A stretch of 64,000 bases of DNA from contig DASXUL010000132.1 in NCBI GenBank assembly GCA_036504855.1, forward strand, positions 1 through 64,000, written 5' to 3'. Source of the stretch: DASXUL01 sp036504855. Lineage in GTDB: Bacteria > Armatimonadota > DTGP01 > JAKQQT01. Both the position numbers and the translations under genes were made by a program. Under the pieces are notes generated by a model. The model did not search any database. It was not told where the DNA came from and was given only the letters and a program-made list of their open reading frames with translations. Shown piece by piece: positions 1 to 7,535 of this stretch. Numbering within the stretch: position 1 is the first letter of the stretch; each line of letters starts with the position of its first letter.

Positions 1-1
1 T

Positions 2-70
2 CCGGAGAACCGCCTCAGGTTCTACGCGGCGGCGGAAGAGTTCCTGGAGAAGTGGCTGGGGGCGAAATGA
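2..70 (+). CDS. C-terminal end of an S9-type (prolyl oligopeptidase-like) peptidase, partial
   Basis: The frame is open from the left edge and ends in TGA. Only about 22 residues are visible, including RFYAAAEEFLEKWLG. This resembles the last helix of S9-family alpha/beta-hydrolase peptidases, where an ENR-x-FY...FL-x-K(H/W)LG tail is common. The catalytic Ser, Asp and His would lie outside the window. The family call rests on this short tail alone; another alpha/beta hydrolase is possible. Confidence 0.5.
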   Translation, partial: PENRLRFYAAAEEFLEKWLGAK

Positions 71-72
71 AC

Positions 73-177
73 GGGGTCCGGATTCCGGATTCCGGATCCC
101 GACCAACGAAGCAGGCCAGCCTCAATGAGACCGGCCTGCTGAGAACGGCGGGATCCGGACTCCGGAATCCGGACCCC
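73..177. repeat. Long inverted repeat of TCCGGAATCCGGA words with an inner hairpin
   Basis: The arms at 73-100 and 150-177 are 28 bp and nearly perfect inverted copies, made of repeated TCCGGATTCCGGA-like words ending in GGATCCC/GGGATCC. Between them lies a second, perfect 8-bp stem (AGCAGGCC at 110-117 with GGCCTGCT at 133-140). It starts three bases after the stop codon of the upstream gene and lies 3' of the convergent gene at 190-522. It could act as a bidirectional terminator or be a REP/MITE-like element. There is no T-tract. Confidence 0.7.
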
Positions 178-189
178 GACCCTCTTCTC

Positions 190-522
190 TCACCGGGCGC
201 GATGCGTGACGGCGTATCGGTGCGCCCTGGCGTTGCGGGCCCGGGCGTAGCGAGCGCGCTGGACGCGAGCCGCGCGGGCCTTCACGATCTTGTGGCGCTG
301 GTTCACGGCGTCGTGATGCTTCTTCCAGGCGTATGCGGAAGCGCCGGCCACAACGAGGCCCGTTGTGCGCGTGTTCTTGTGCATCAAGAGATAGGCCGCC
401 GCGGCGGTGCTGCCGATAGCCAGGTTGTGCGCTTTTCCTTCGTTGGCGCGGGCTTGCGCCATGGGGGCGGCGATCGTCAGCCCCAAGATGCCTGTCAATA
501 AACTTGCTACGAATCGTTTCAT
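190..522 (-). CDS. Small basic secreted protein of unknown function
   Basis: The 110-residue product starts with a clear signal peptide (MKRFVASLLTGILGLTIAAP, cleavage probably near AQA-RA). A short hydrophobic stretch follows at about residues 36-60. The C-terminal third is very rich in Arg, Ala and His (RARNARAHRY), giving a strongly basic tail. A near-consensus TAAGGAGG lies 6-7 bases before the ATG, which argues for a real gene. I do not recognise a family. The basic tail could bind nucleic acid, polyphosphate or cell-wall polymers, but nothing in the sequence decides this. Confidence 0.7.
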   Translation of the reverse strand: MKRFVASLLTGILGLTIAAPMAQARANEGKAHNLAIGSTAAAAYLLMHKNTRTTGLVVAGASAYAWKKHHDAVNQRHKIVKARAARVQRARYARARNARAHRYAVTHRAR

Positions 523-544
523 CTCTATCCTCCTTACCTACAGG

Positions 545-574
545 TATATACCCTCACCGCGTGCGGTGAACCAA
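545..574 (-). promoter_or_regulatory. Possible promoter for the small basic secreted protein
   Basis: On the minus strand a TTGGTT box (574-569) is followed after 18 bases by TATATA (550-545), about 25 bases before the ATG at 522. A small palindrome (CACCGC...GCGGTG) lies between the boxes. It is a fair sigma70-like match, but there is no supporting evidence. Confidence 0.35.
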
Positions 575-624
575 TAGTGGTGGAAACCGCATCTCGCGGG
601 CACGATTGACCAGTGGAGAGAACC

Positions 625-2631
625 GTGATAAGCCCGAAACTGCCCCGTATCTGGTATGGCGCCGATTACAACCCGGACCAGTGGCCCGAAGAGGTCTGGC
701 AGGAGGACGTGCGCCTCATGCGCCTGGCCGGCGTGAACATTGCCACGCTGCCCGTCTTTTCGTGGGTGGCCCTCCAGCCGTATGAAGACACCTACACGTT
801 CGAATGGCTGGACCGTATCCTGGACCTGCTGCACGCAAACGGCGTTTCCGCCTGCCTCGCCACCTCAACGGCCGCCCAGCCGGCCTGGATGTCGGCGAAG
901 TACCCGGACGTGCTGCCGGTGGACTACGAGGGGCGCAAGCGCAAGCACGGCATCCGCCAGAACTACTGCCCCAACAGCCCCAACTTCCGCCGCCTCTCCC
1001 GCGCGCTCGTTCAGAAGATGGCGGAGCGCTATGCGCGTCACCCCGGCCTCGTAATCTGGCACGTCAGCAATGAGTACGGCCCCATGTGCTACTGCGAGGA
1101 GTGCGCCAAAGCCTTCCGAACCTGGCTACAGGCCCGGTACGGCAGCCTGGATGAGCTGAACCGCCGCTGGTACACCGCCTTCTGGAGCCACGGATACACG
1201 GACTGGAGCCAGATCGAAACGCCCACCTCCACCGGCGATACCAGCACGCCCAGCCACGTTCTGGACTACAAGCGCTTCCAGAGCGATTCCGTGCTGGACT
1301 GCTACCGCAACGAGGTGCAGGTCCTCCGCGCCGTTACCCCGGGCGTGCCGATCACCACCAACCTGATGGGCGCCTACAAAGACCTGGACTACTTCAAATG
1401 GGCGGCCGAGATGGACGTGGTGTCTTGGGATTCGTATCCCGGCCTCCAAACACCCGCGTGGGACACCGCGATGCGGCACGACCTGATGCGCGGCCTCAAG
1501 GGCGGCAAGCCGATCATGCTGATGGAGCAGACGCCGGACCAGGTGAACTGGCAGGGCATCAACCCGCTGAAGCCCGCCGGCGTGATGCGCCTGCAAAGCT
1601 GGCAGGCCGTGGCCCACGGGGCGGATGCCGTGATGTTCTTCCAGTGGCGGCGCGGGCGCGGCGGCTACGAGAAATTCCACGGCGCGTTCGTGGCCCACAC
1701 GGGCGACGAATACACGCGCACCTTCCGCGAATGCGCCGCGCTGGGCGCCGAACTGGCCGCTACCGGCGACGCCATCATCGGCTCCACCGTGCCGGCCCGC
1801 GTGGGCATCCTGTTCGATTGGGAGTGCTGGTGGGCGGTTGAGTACGGCTCCGGCCCCACCCGCGAGCTGCGCTACGTGCAGCAGGCCGAGCGCTGGTATT
1901 GCGTATTGCACGGCATGAACGTGGCGGTGGAGTTCGCGCACCCGCAGGGCGACCTCAGCAAGTTCGACGTTGTCATCGTTCCGTCGCTGTACATGGTGAA
2001 GCCCGGAACCGCCGAGGCGCTGGAGGCCGTTGCGGAGCGCGGCGGCGCCGTGATCGGCAGCCTCTGGACCGGCATCGTGGACGGTACGGACCTGGCGTTC
2101 CTCACCGGTTACCCCGGCCCGCTGCGCCGCCTCTTCGGCGTATGGAACGAGGAGATCGACCCCATGGAGCCCGGCGCCGAGCAGCGCGTCTGTTTCGCCG
2201 CGCCCGCCCCAGCCGGCGCGTGCATCGGCACGCAAACGTGCTCCGTGGCCGTGGAGCGCCTCCACCCGGAGGGCTCCGAGGTTCTGGCGTCGTACACCGA
2301 GGGCTGGCACGCCGGCGAACCGGCCGTCACCCGCAATGCCTATGGCCAGGGCGAAGCCGTGTACGTGGGGACCGACCTGGATGACGAGGCCCGTCGCATG
2401 GTCCTCAACCCCATCCTCTCGGCCCGCGGCATCGCCGCCCCGCTGGACGTTCCGGCCGGCGTGGAAGTGATGCAGCGCGTGAAGGGTGACCGCACGTTCA
2501 CCTTCGTCCTGAACAACAAGTCCGCCGCCGTATCTGTATCGCTGCCCCGCGCCTACACGGACCTGCTCACCGGCGCCGCCCTCTCCGGCGACGTCGATTT
2601 GCCCGCGTACGGAGTGCTGGCGCTGGAGTAG
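625..2631 (+). CDS. Beta-galactosidase, glycoside hydrolase family 42
   Basis: A retaining beta-galactosidase that removes terminal galactose from oligosaccharides. It has no signal peptide, so it is probably cytoplasmic. The N-terminal TIM barrel begins YGADYNPDQWPEEVW, the GH42 signature. With a GTG start at 625, the acid/base is Glu150 (HVSNEYG) and the nucleophile Glu301 (LMEQTPDQ). Cys115, Cys155, Cys157 and Cys160 form the family's structural zinc site (CYCEEC). The trimerisation domain and small C-terminal beta domain follow, and 668 residues is normal length. I prefer GTG 625 because GGAG lies 6 bases upstream; GTG 613 is possible but has no ribosome site. A DinB-like gene follows 40 bases downstream. 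Confidence 0.93.
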   Translation: MISPKLPRIWYGADYNPDQWPEEVWQEDVRLMRLAGVNIATLPVFSWVALQPYEDTYTFEWLDRILDLLHANGVSACLATSTAAQPAWMSAKYPDVLPVDYEGRKRKHGIRQNYCPNSPNFRRLSRALVQKMAERYARHPGLVIWHVSNEYGPMCYCEECAKAFRTWLQARYGSLDELNRRWYTAFWSHGYTDWSQIETPTSTGDTSTPSHVLDYKRFQSDSVLDCYRNEVQVLRAVTPGVPITTNLMGAYKDLDYFKWAAEMDVVSWDSYPGLQTPAWDTAMRHDLMRGLKGGKPIMLMEQTPDQVNWQGINPLKPAGVMRLQSWQAVAHGADAVMFFQWRRGRGGYEKFHGAFVAHTGDEYTRTFRECAALGAELAATGDAIIGSTVPARVGILFDWECWWAVEYGSGPTRELRYVQQAERWYCVLHGMNVAVEFAHPQGDLSKFDVVIVPSLYMVKPGTAEALEAVAERGGAVIGSLWTGIVDGTDLAFLTGYPGPLRRLFGVWNEEIDPMEPGAEQRVCFAAPAPAGACIGTQTCSVAVERLHPEGSEVLASYTEGWHAGEPAVTRNAYGQGEAVYVGTDLDDEARRMVLNPILSARGIAAPLDVPAGVEVMQRVKGDRTFTFVLNNKSAAVSVSLPRAYTDLLTGAALSGDVDLPAYGVLALE

Positions 2632-2671
2632 ACCCGCCGCTGAAGAGGCGGGGAAGGCGAAAGGAGACAAG

Positions 2672-3184
2672 ATGGCTCAGAACCTAAGCCCGCGGCAGGC
2701 GTTGCTGCTGCATCAGAACCAAACGTGTTACGAGCATGTCCTGGGCGCGCTGAAGGGCGTCACCGAGGAACAGGCTCGGCGGGCCGTGCCGAACGCCGAG
2801 TCGGGCGGGCTCTTCACCGGCGGAACCATCCTTGGCATCGTCCAGCACATCATCACCGCGAAGGTCGTCTACGGCAATACCGGGTTCGGCGACGCATCGC
2901 TCGTTCACAAGTGGGACGAGGCCGAGGCGGACGTGGCGGCGCGCACGCCGGATCTCGCGACGGCCGTCGCCCTCCTGCACCAGGCGCACGCGGAGTGGGT
3001 GGCCGGTTGGCGCGATTGGTCCGACGCGGAGATGGATGCCGAACGCCCGGTGCACTGGGGCGCCACCCACCCGGGTTGGCGGATCGCCTACCTCGTGATG
3101 CAGCACGACTTCTATCACGCGGGCCAGATCGCCATGGCCGCGGCCATCACGCGGTCCGATCCGCCTATCGACCAGGCGGCTTGA
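2672..3184 (+). CDS. DinB/YfiT-family putative metal-dependent protein
   Basis: A four-helix-bundle protein of the DinB/YfiT-like superfamily, 170 residues. The family's three metal-binding histidines can be placed at His59 (IVQHIITAK), His145 and His149 (MQHDFYHAGQI). Members include thiol-transferase-like and stress-induced proteins, but the substrate cannot be inferred. AAAGGAG lies 6 bases before the ATG. It sits 40 bases after the GH42 gene on the same strand and may be co-transcribed with it. A short GC hairpin (CCCGCC...GGCGGG) lies in the gap. Confidence 0.75.
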   Translation: MAQNLSPRQALLLHQNQTCYEHVLGALKGVTEEQARRAVPNAESGGLFTGGTILGIVQHIITAKVVYGNTGFGDASLVHKWDEAEADVAARTPDLATAVALLHQAHAEWVAGWRDWSDAEMDAERPVHWGATHPGWRIAYLVMQHDFYHAGQIAMAAAITRSDPPIDQAA

Positions 3185-3187
3185 AAC

Positions 3188-3216
3188 TTTCCAAAAATCC
3201 GCCGATCTGCTATACT
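3188..3216 (+). promoter_or_regulatory. Probable promoter of tRNA-Pro
   Basis: TATACT (3211-3216) lies 8 bases before the tRNA. A weak -35 box (TTTCCA, 3188-3193) is 17 bases upstream. Confidence 0.5.
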
Positions 3217-3224
3217 CCATCTAG

Positions 3225-3301
3225 CGGGGTGTAGCGCAGTTTGGTAGCGCACTCGGATGGGGGCCGAGAGGTCGCTGGTTCAAATCCAGTCACCCCGACC
3301 A
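3225..3301 (+). tRNA. tRNA-Pro (anticodon GGG)
   Basis: A full cloverleaf can be folded. The 7-bp acceptor is CGGGGTG with CACCCCG, the D stem is GCGC/GCGC, and the anticodon stem is CTCGG/CCGAG with loop ATGGGGG. The T arm is CTGG-TTCAAAT-CCAG. The anticodon GGG reads CCC and CCU. The 3' CCA is encoded. The body closely matches other bacterial proline tRNAs. A strong terminator hairpin follows. Confidence 0.95.
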
Positions 3302-3312
3302 TCTAGGATCAC

Positions 3313-3369
3313 CACAGAGGCACGGAGCCACAGAGTTTACCTCTGTGATTCCGTGCCTCTGTGTTTTTT
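3313..3369 (+). terminator. Terminator built from a CACAGAGGCAC-type palindrome
   Basis: CACAGAGGCACGGA at 3313-3326 pairs perfectly with TCCGTGCCTCTGTG at 3350-3363. An inner CACAGAG/CTCTGTG stem and six Ts at 3364-3369 complete it. It ends tRNA-Pro transcription. The word content is shared with the palindrome at 24621-24690, so it is probably also a member of a dispersed repeat family. Confidence 0.85.
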
Positions 3370-3389
3370 CAGATAGAAGGAGTACTGCC

Positions 3390-4652
3390 GTGCGTCCATT
3401 CCCGCAAGACCCGGAAGCTTTCAACGACGAGATCGTGGAGAAGTACCGCCAATACGTCAACCCCGGCCTGGCCCAACTCATGCGGTTCGGCGGCTATGGC
3501 TCCACGGAGTGGACCGGATATGGCATGTACGTCACCGACACCAAGGGTGACCGCTACCTCGATGCCCTCGCCGGCTACGGCGTGTTCAGCCTGGGACACC
3601 GACACCCGCGCATTGTGGAGGCCGTGAAGCGCCAGTTGGACCAGCTTCCGCTCTCCACGCGCCAGTTCTTCAGCGCCCCCGTCGCGGAACTCGCCCAGCG
3701 CCTCGCCGAAGTGTCGCCCGGCAAGCTCCAGTATTCCTTCTTCTGCCACAGCGGCACCGAAGCGGTGGAGGGCGCGCTCAAGTGCGCCCGCATCGCCAGC
3801 GGCAAGCCGGGCGTCATCTTCACCACCAACGCCTTCCATGGCAAGACCATGGGCAGCCTCTCGGCCGGCGGCCGCGACGTCTATCGCACGCGCGTCGAGC
3901 CGCTGGTGCCGGACTTCCACAAGGTTCTCTGGGGCGACTTCGCGGCCCTCGAAGCCGAGATGAATGAGCACACCGCCGCCGTCATCCTCGAGCCGGTGCA
4001 GGGCGAGGGCGGCATCAACCCGGCGCCCGCCGGCTACATGAAGGCGGTGCGCGACGCCTGCACGCGCCATGGCGTGCTGATGATCGTGGACGAAGTGCAA
4101 ACCGGTTTCGGCCGAACGGGCAAGCTGTTCGCCGTGGAGCATGCGGGCGTTGACCCGGACATCCTGTGCCTCGCCAAGGCGTTGGGCGGCGGCGTCACCA
4201 GCGCGGCGGCCTTCATGGGCACCCCCGAGGTGTGGCAAGGCTTCTTCGGCGAAAACCCGACGATGCATACCACCAGCGTGGTGAACCTGTACGCCATGGC
4301 AGCCGGCCTCGAGACGCTGAAGGTCATTGAGGAAGAGGGCCTGGTGGAGAACGCCGAGCGCATGGGGAAGCGGTTCCTGAACGGCCTCGCGGCCGTGAAA
4401 GCCGAATTCCCGGACATGGTCACCGAAATCCGCGGCCTGGGCCTCATGGTGGGCGTGGAGTTCACCGAGAAAGACTATGGCCTGCTGACCATCTCCGGCC
4501 TCGCCAACCGCCACATCATCGCGGGCTACACGCTGGCGAACCCCAACGTCATCCGTGTGGAGCCGCCGCTCATCATCAACGAGAGCCAGGTGGACGAGAT
4601 CGTGGAGGCCTTCGCCGGCAGCCTCCGCGAGGCCAAAGCCCTCGTGGCGTAG
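3390..4652 (+). CDS. Class III PLP-dependent aminotransferase (putrescine/ornithine-type)
   Basis: A fold-type I, class III aminotransferase (420 residues) that moves an amino group from an omega-amino compound to a 2-oxo acid using PLP. Visible family features are FCHSGTEAVEGALK (PLP phosphate region), FHGKTMGSLS, VILEPVQGEGGI, LMIVDEVQTGFGRTG (the Asp that contacts the PLP ring) and CLAKALGGGV with the Schiff-base lysine. The GTG at 3390 is preferred because AGAAGGAG lies 7 bases before it. The upstream in-frame ATG at 3345 lies inside the terminator hairpin. The pattern is closest, from memory, to PatA-type putrescine or acetylornithine/ornithine aminotransferases; the substrate cannot be fixed. 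Confidence 0.9.
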   Translation: MRPFPQDPEAFNDEIVEKYRQYVNPGLAQLMRFGGYGSTEWTGYGMYVTDTKGDRYLDALAGYGVFSLGHRHPRIVEAVKRQLDQLPLSTRQFFSAPVAELAQRLAEVSPGKLQYSFFCHSGTEAVEGALKCARIASGKPGVIFTTNAFHGKTMGSLSAGGRDVYRTRVEPLVPDFHKVLWGDFAALEAEMNEHTAAVILEPVQGEGGINPAPAGYMKAVRDACTRHGVLMIVDEVQTGFGRTGKLFAVEHAGVDPDILCLAKALGGGVTSAAAFMGTPEVWQGFFGENPTMHTTSVVNLYAMAAGLETLKVIEEEGLVENAERMGKRFLNGLAAVKAEFPDMVTEIRGLGLMVGVEFTEKDYGLLTISGLANRHIIAGYTLANPNVIRVEPPLIINESQVDEIVEAFAGSLREAKALVA

Positions 4653-4739
4653 TTACGACGGTCTCTGCCCGCGCGAGCGAACCATCGAGCGGGCCGGGAA
4701 CGTCGATGGGGATGTACCGCCTGTCCAGGAGGCTCCCTT

Positions 4740-6053
4740 GTGAACCGATTCGTCGCAATCGCCCTTGCGGCCGGCTCGGCGCTCGCCGCCCCGCGCCTGA
4801 TCCCCGAGGCGCCTTCCGCCCCGCCGTACGTCTACGAGCCGATGGCGGCCCAGTTCGTGGCTGGCCCCGATGCCTCAAAGCCCGAGTGGTCGCCATCCGG
4901 CCGTTACATCGCCTTCCGCCTGAACGCCCCGGATGCCGCCGATGCCGAGCCGCCGCCCGCGCGCGTGGTCCTCTGGAGCCGCCGCACCCGCCGCGCCGCC
5001 GTGGATTGGACGGCGCCCTGGCCGAAATCGGACGTCACTCAACAGGTATGGCTGCCAGGGTCCGACATGCTGCTTCTCGGCGTGACGGACGACCGGACGG
5101 AGATCGCCGGAGGCATCGTCAACCGCGGCAATATGCACATCCTTCAGATGGACCCTCGCAAGGGCGCCGCCGCCGAGATCGCTTCCGTCTGGATGGGGCC
5201 CTCCACTTACCTCATCGTCTCCCCGCGCGGGCCCTACGCCGTGGCCTTCTCCGGCGGCGAGGATGTCAGCAAGGCCGTCATCATTGGCCCAAACGGCGCA
5301 TCCAACCCCATCGATCTGCCCACCGGGGAGTACAATGGCGCCTGGCGGTGGTCCGCGAACGGCGCCGCGCTGGCGGCGGAGTACCACCCCTACGCGAAGA
5401 GCCCGGAGGACAAGCCGGCCTCTGTGTGGGTGGAACTGGACGCCAGAACGGCGACCCTGAAGCTGAACGTTCCGAAGCCAACTGCCGTGGCGGAGCCGGA
5501 GCCGCCCGTTCCGCCGTTCGGCGTGCCGGAGGTCCGGGCGCGCTACACGGGTCCGTTCGGGGCCCAGCCGGTTCACCCGTTGTGGCTGGTGGAAACCGGC
5601 GGCGCCGGCCCCGAGCATTTCCTCCTGCACCCGGACGGCCACAGCGCCGTGATTTCGCCGCGCTGGGACGGCGTATGCTACCTGTCGGATGGCATGCTCT
5701 TCGTGCGCCCGCTGGTCCGCACACCGCGGACGGAATACATGCAGCGAAAGGCCGCTGCGGCCCGCAAGGCGGCCTCCGAGAACGCCCGCCAGATCGGCGT
5801 GGCGCTGCGCATGTACTCGGATGACTATGACAACCAGTATCCGCTGCCCGGCGACGATATGAAGGTCCGCGTGGGGCCGTACATCCGGGACCCCGATATC
5901 TGGGATGCCGTCGGCGGCTTCCACTACGCCTTCGCGGGAGGATCGCTGAAGGGCGCCGATCCCGCGGTCACGGAGATCGGCTACTACGACGTGCCCGGCG
6001 GCCGGGTGATCGCATACGGCGACGGCCACGCTGCCTTCGTTGCCGGCGGGTAG
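4740..6053 (+). CDS. Exported beta-propeller protein with pilin-like C-terminal module (paralog 1)
   Basis: The start is GTG with CAGGAGG 8 bases upstream. A signal peptide (MNRFVAIALAAGSALAAP) leads into a TolB/WD40-like propeller, visible as PEWSPSGRYIAFRL. The final ~110 residues begin with an Ala-rich helix (KAAAARKAASENARQIGVAL) and continue RMYSDDYDNQYPLPGDD...VIAYGDGHAAFV. This is the helix-plus-DG ending typical of the C-terminal part of pilin-like (DUF1559-type) pseudopilins in Armatimonadota and Planctomycetota, here without the N-terminal prepilin helix. A paralog with the same architecture follows after 107 bases. The function is unknown; extracellular sensing or scaffolding is a guess. 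Confidence 0.75.
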   Translation: MNRFVAIALAAGSALAAPRLIPEAPSAPPYVYEPMAAQFVAGPDASKPEWSPSGRYIAFRLNAPDAADAEPPPARVVLWSRRTRRAAVDWTAPWPKSDVTQQVWLPGSDMLLLGVTDDRTEIAGGIVNRGNMHILQMDPRKGAAAEIASVWMGPSTYLIVSPRGPYAVAFSGGEDVSKAVIIGPNGASNPIDLPTGEYNGAWRWSANGAALAAEYHPYAKSPEDKPASVWVELDARTATLKLNVPKPTAVAEPEPPVPPFGVPEVRARYTGPFGAQPVHPLWLVETGGAGPEHFLLHPDGHSAVISPRWDGVCYLSDGMLFVRPLVRTPRTEYMQRKAAAARKAASENARQIGVALRMYSDDYDNQYPLPGDDMKVRVGPYIRDPDIWDAVGGFHYAFAGGSLKGADPAVTEIGYYDVPGGRVIAYGDGHAAFVAGG

Positions 6054-6062
6054 CCCCATAAA

Positions 6063-6126
6063 GTGCGGCGGCTTGCCGCCGCTCATTCGCGGTTACAACC
6101 CCAAAAACGGCGGCAAGCCGCCGCAC
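6063..6126. repeat. Palindromic element GTGCGGCGGCTTGCCGCCG
   Basis: The 19-bp arms at 6063-6081 and 6108-6126 are perfect inverted copies, and each arm is itself partly palindromic (CGGCGGC...GCCGCCG). The 26-base centre is not related. It lies between the two tandem paralogs. It could be a REP-type element or an intra-operon attenuator. Confidence 0.75.
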
Positions 6127-6160
6127 TCCACGTATGGTCGGAGAGTGAGGGAACTGGGAA

Positions 6161-7471
6161 ATGAGATTGCACCTGATGTTGGCCATTGCATTGGCCGCCC
6201 CGGCGCTTGCCCAACAGGCCGCGGCGCCTCCGAAAACGGTCTTCCTGCCCGCGCCGCCCGAGCCGGTATGCGGCGGGATGGTGGAGCGCGCCGAGTGGTC
6301 GCCGGACGGGCGCTACGCAATCGCCATCCGGCGGCACATCGTCTCCATGGACATCTCGCCGGACGCCAGAAACCCTCAGATGGAGACGGAGATCGCCGTG
6401 TGGAGCGACGCCGCGCGCCGCGCGACGACCGTGCTCACGGATCGGACCGCCGATACCGCCATCGAGTCGATCGATTGGTATCCTGGGTCAAGCTCCGCGT
6501 TTCTGCTGGCCGCGGCGCCGAATGAGGACGGCAGCCGGACGAAATCCCTGTGGCGGATCGATGCGCGCCGCGCCGCCGCGGCGGTGATCTCCGGGGTCTC
6601 GGAGGCCGAGGAGTTCGCGGCATCGCCGAAGCTGCCCTGCGCGTTCCTGTGGCAGCCCGTACGGGGCGCGGTTCAGATGCGGCCCGTATCGGCCGCCGGC
6701 GTCATCGGGGCGCCCATTCGCGTGGAGGGCGCCGCTCCCCCAGTGCAGTGGTCGAAGGATGGCGGGCGGCTGTTCTTCGGCTCAACCGCCGCGGCGATAG
6801 AGAGGATCCCGGCCGCGTGGCTCGCCTACGACGTTCGGAAGGGGACCACGGCGTCCGCCGCCCTCCCGCTGGATTCCTGGGTGGCGCCTATTCCGAAACC
6901 GGCCTACCAACTGGAGCAGGCGAAGCCCGCGGGGGCCCCGTCCGCCGACATTCTGCCGTGGGCGGGGGCGAACCCGAGGCCGCTCTGGCTGGTGCAGGAC
7001 GCCCCAAAGGAAATGGCGCGCTTGATGATCGCCGTGGATGCGGACGAGTTCCACGTTTCGCCGCGCCTGGACGCCGTGCTCTACGCCAACCGCGAGGGCG
7101 CCTTCGTCGTCCGCCTGAGCAGGATCGACGGCGCCGTTCTGGCCCACGCCCGCGAGGCCGCCCAACGCGCTATGCTGCTCAGCAACGGCAAGCAGATCGC
7201 ACTGGGCTTGCTGATGTACATGCAGGACCATGACGACCTCTATCCCACTCAGGACCAGGACCTGAAGGCCCTTCTACAGCCCTACATCAAGAACGATGCC
7301 GTTTTCGCCGGCCCCAACGGCGAAGCCAACGCCTTCCAGTACGTTTACCCGGGCGTCGCTTCCAGCGACATCAAGAACCCCGCTGAGACCATCCTGGGCA
7401 CGATCGCCGGCCCCGGAGGCCACGCCGTAGTCTACGCCGACGGCCACGTGAAGTGGGAGACCGGCGGCTAA
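6161..7471 (+). CDS. Exported beta-propeller protein with pilin-like C-terminal module (paralog 2)
   Basis: A 436-residue paralog of the preceding gene. It has a signal peptide (MRLHLMLAIALAAPALAQ), a propeller blade motif (RAEWSPDGRYAIAI) and a C-terminal module starting with an amphipathic helix (HAREAAQRAMLLSNGKQIAL), then LLMYMQDHDDLYP and the ending VVYADGHVKWETGG. The ending matches the terminal segment of DUF1559/pseudopilin-like proteins closely (YADGHVKW). Tandem duplication is evident from the shared order of all parts despite low identity in the middle. The ligand and role are unknown. Confidence 0.75.
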   Translation: MRLHLMLAIALAAPALAQQAAAPPKTVFLPAPPEPVCGGMVERAEWSPDGRYAIAIRRHIVSMDISPDARNPQMETEIAVWSDAARRATTVLTDRTADTAIESIDWYPGSSSAFLLAAAPNEDGSRTKSLWRIDARRAAAAVISGVSEAEEFAASPKLPCAFLWQPVRGAVQMRPVSAAGVIGAPIRVEGAAPPVQWSKDGGRLFFGSTAAAIERIPAAWLAYDVRKGTTASAALPLDSWVAPIPKPAYQLEQAKPAGAPSADILPWAGANPRPLWLVQDAPKEMARLMIAVDADEFHVSPRLDAVLYANREGAFVVRLSRIDGAVLAHAREAAQRAMLLSNGKQIALGLLMYMQDHDDLYPTQDQDLKALLQPYIKNDAVFAGPNGEANAFQYVYPGVASSDIKNPAETILGTIAGPGGHAVVYADGHVKWETGG

Positions 7472-7535
7472 GCGGGACAGATCCAATGCGGATGCCGCGG
7501 GTCGTACCGCCTCCAGTGTCGGCCGCCGCAAGAGC

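Noticed and set aside
1126..2670. A 514-residue minus-strand open frame
   Set aside because: It is antisense to the GH42 beta-galactosidase and shows no domain features.
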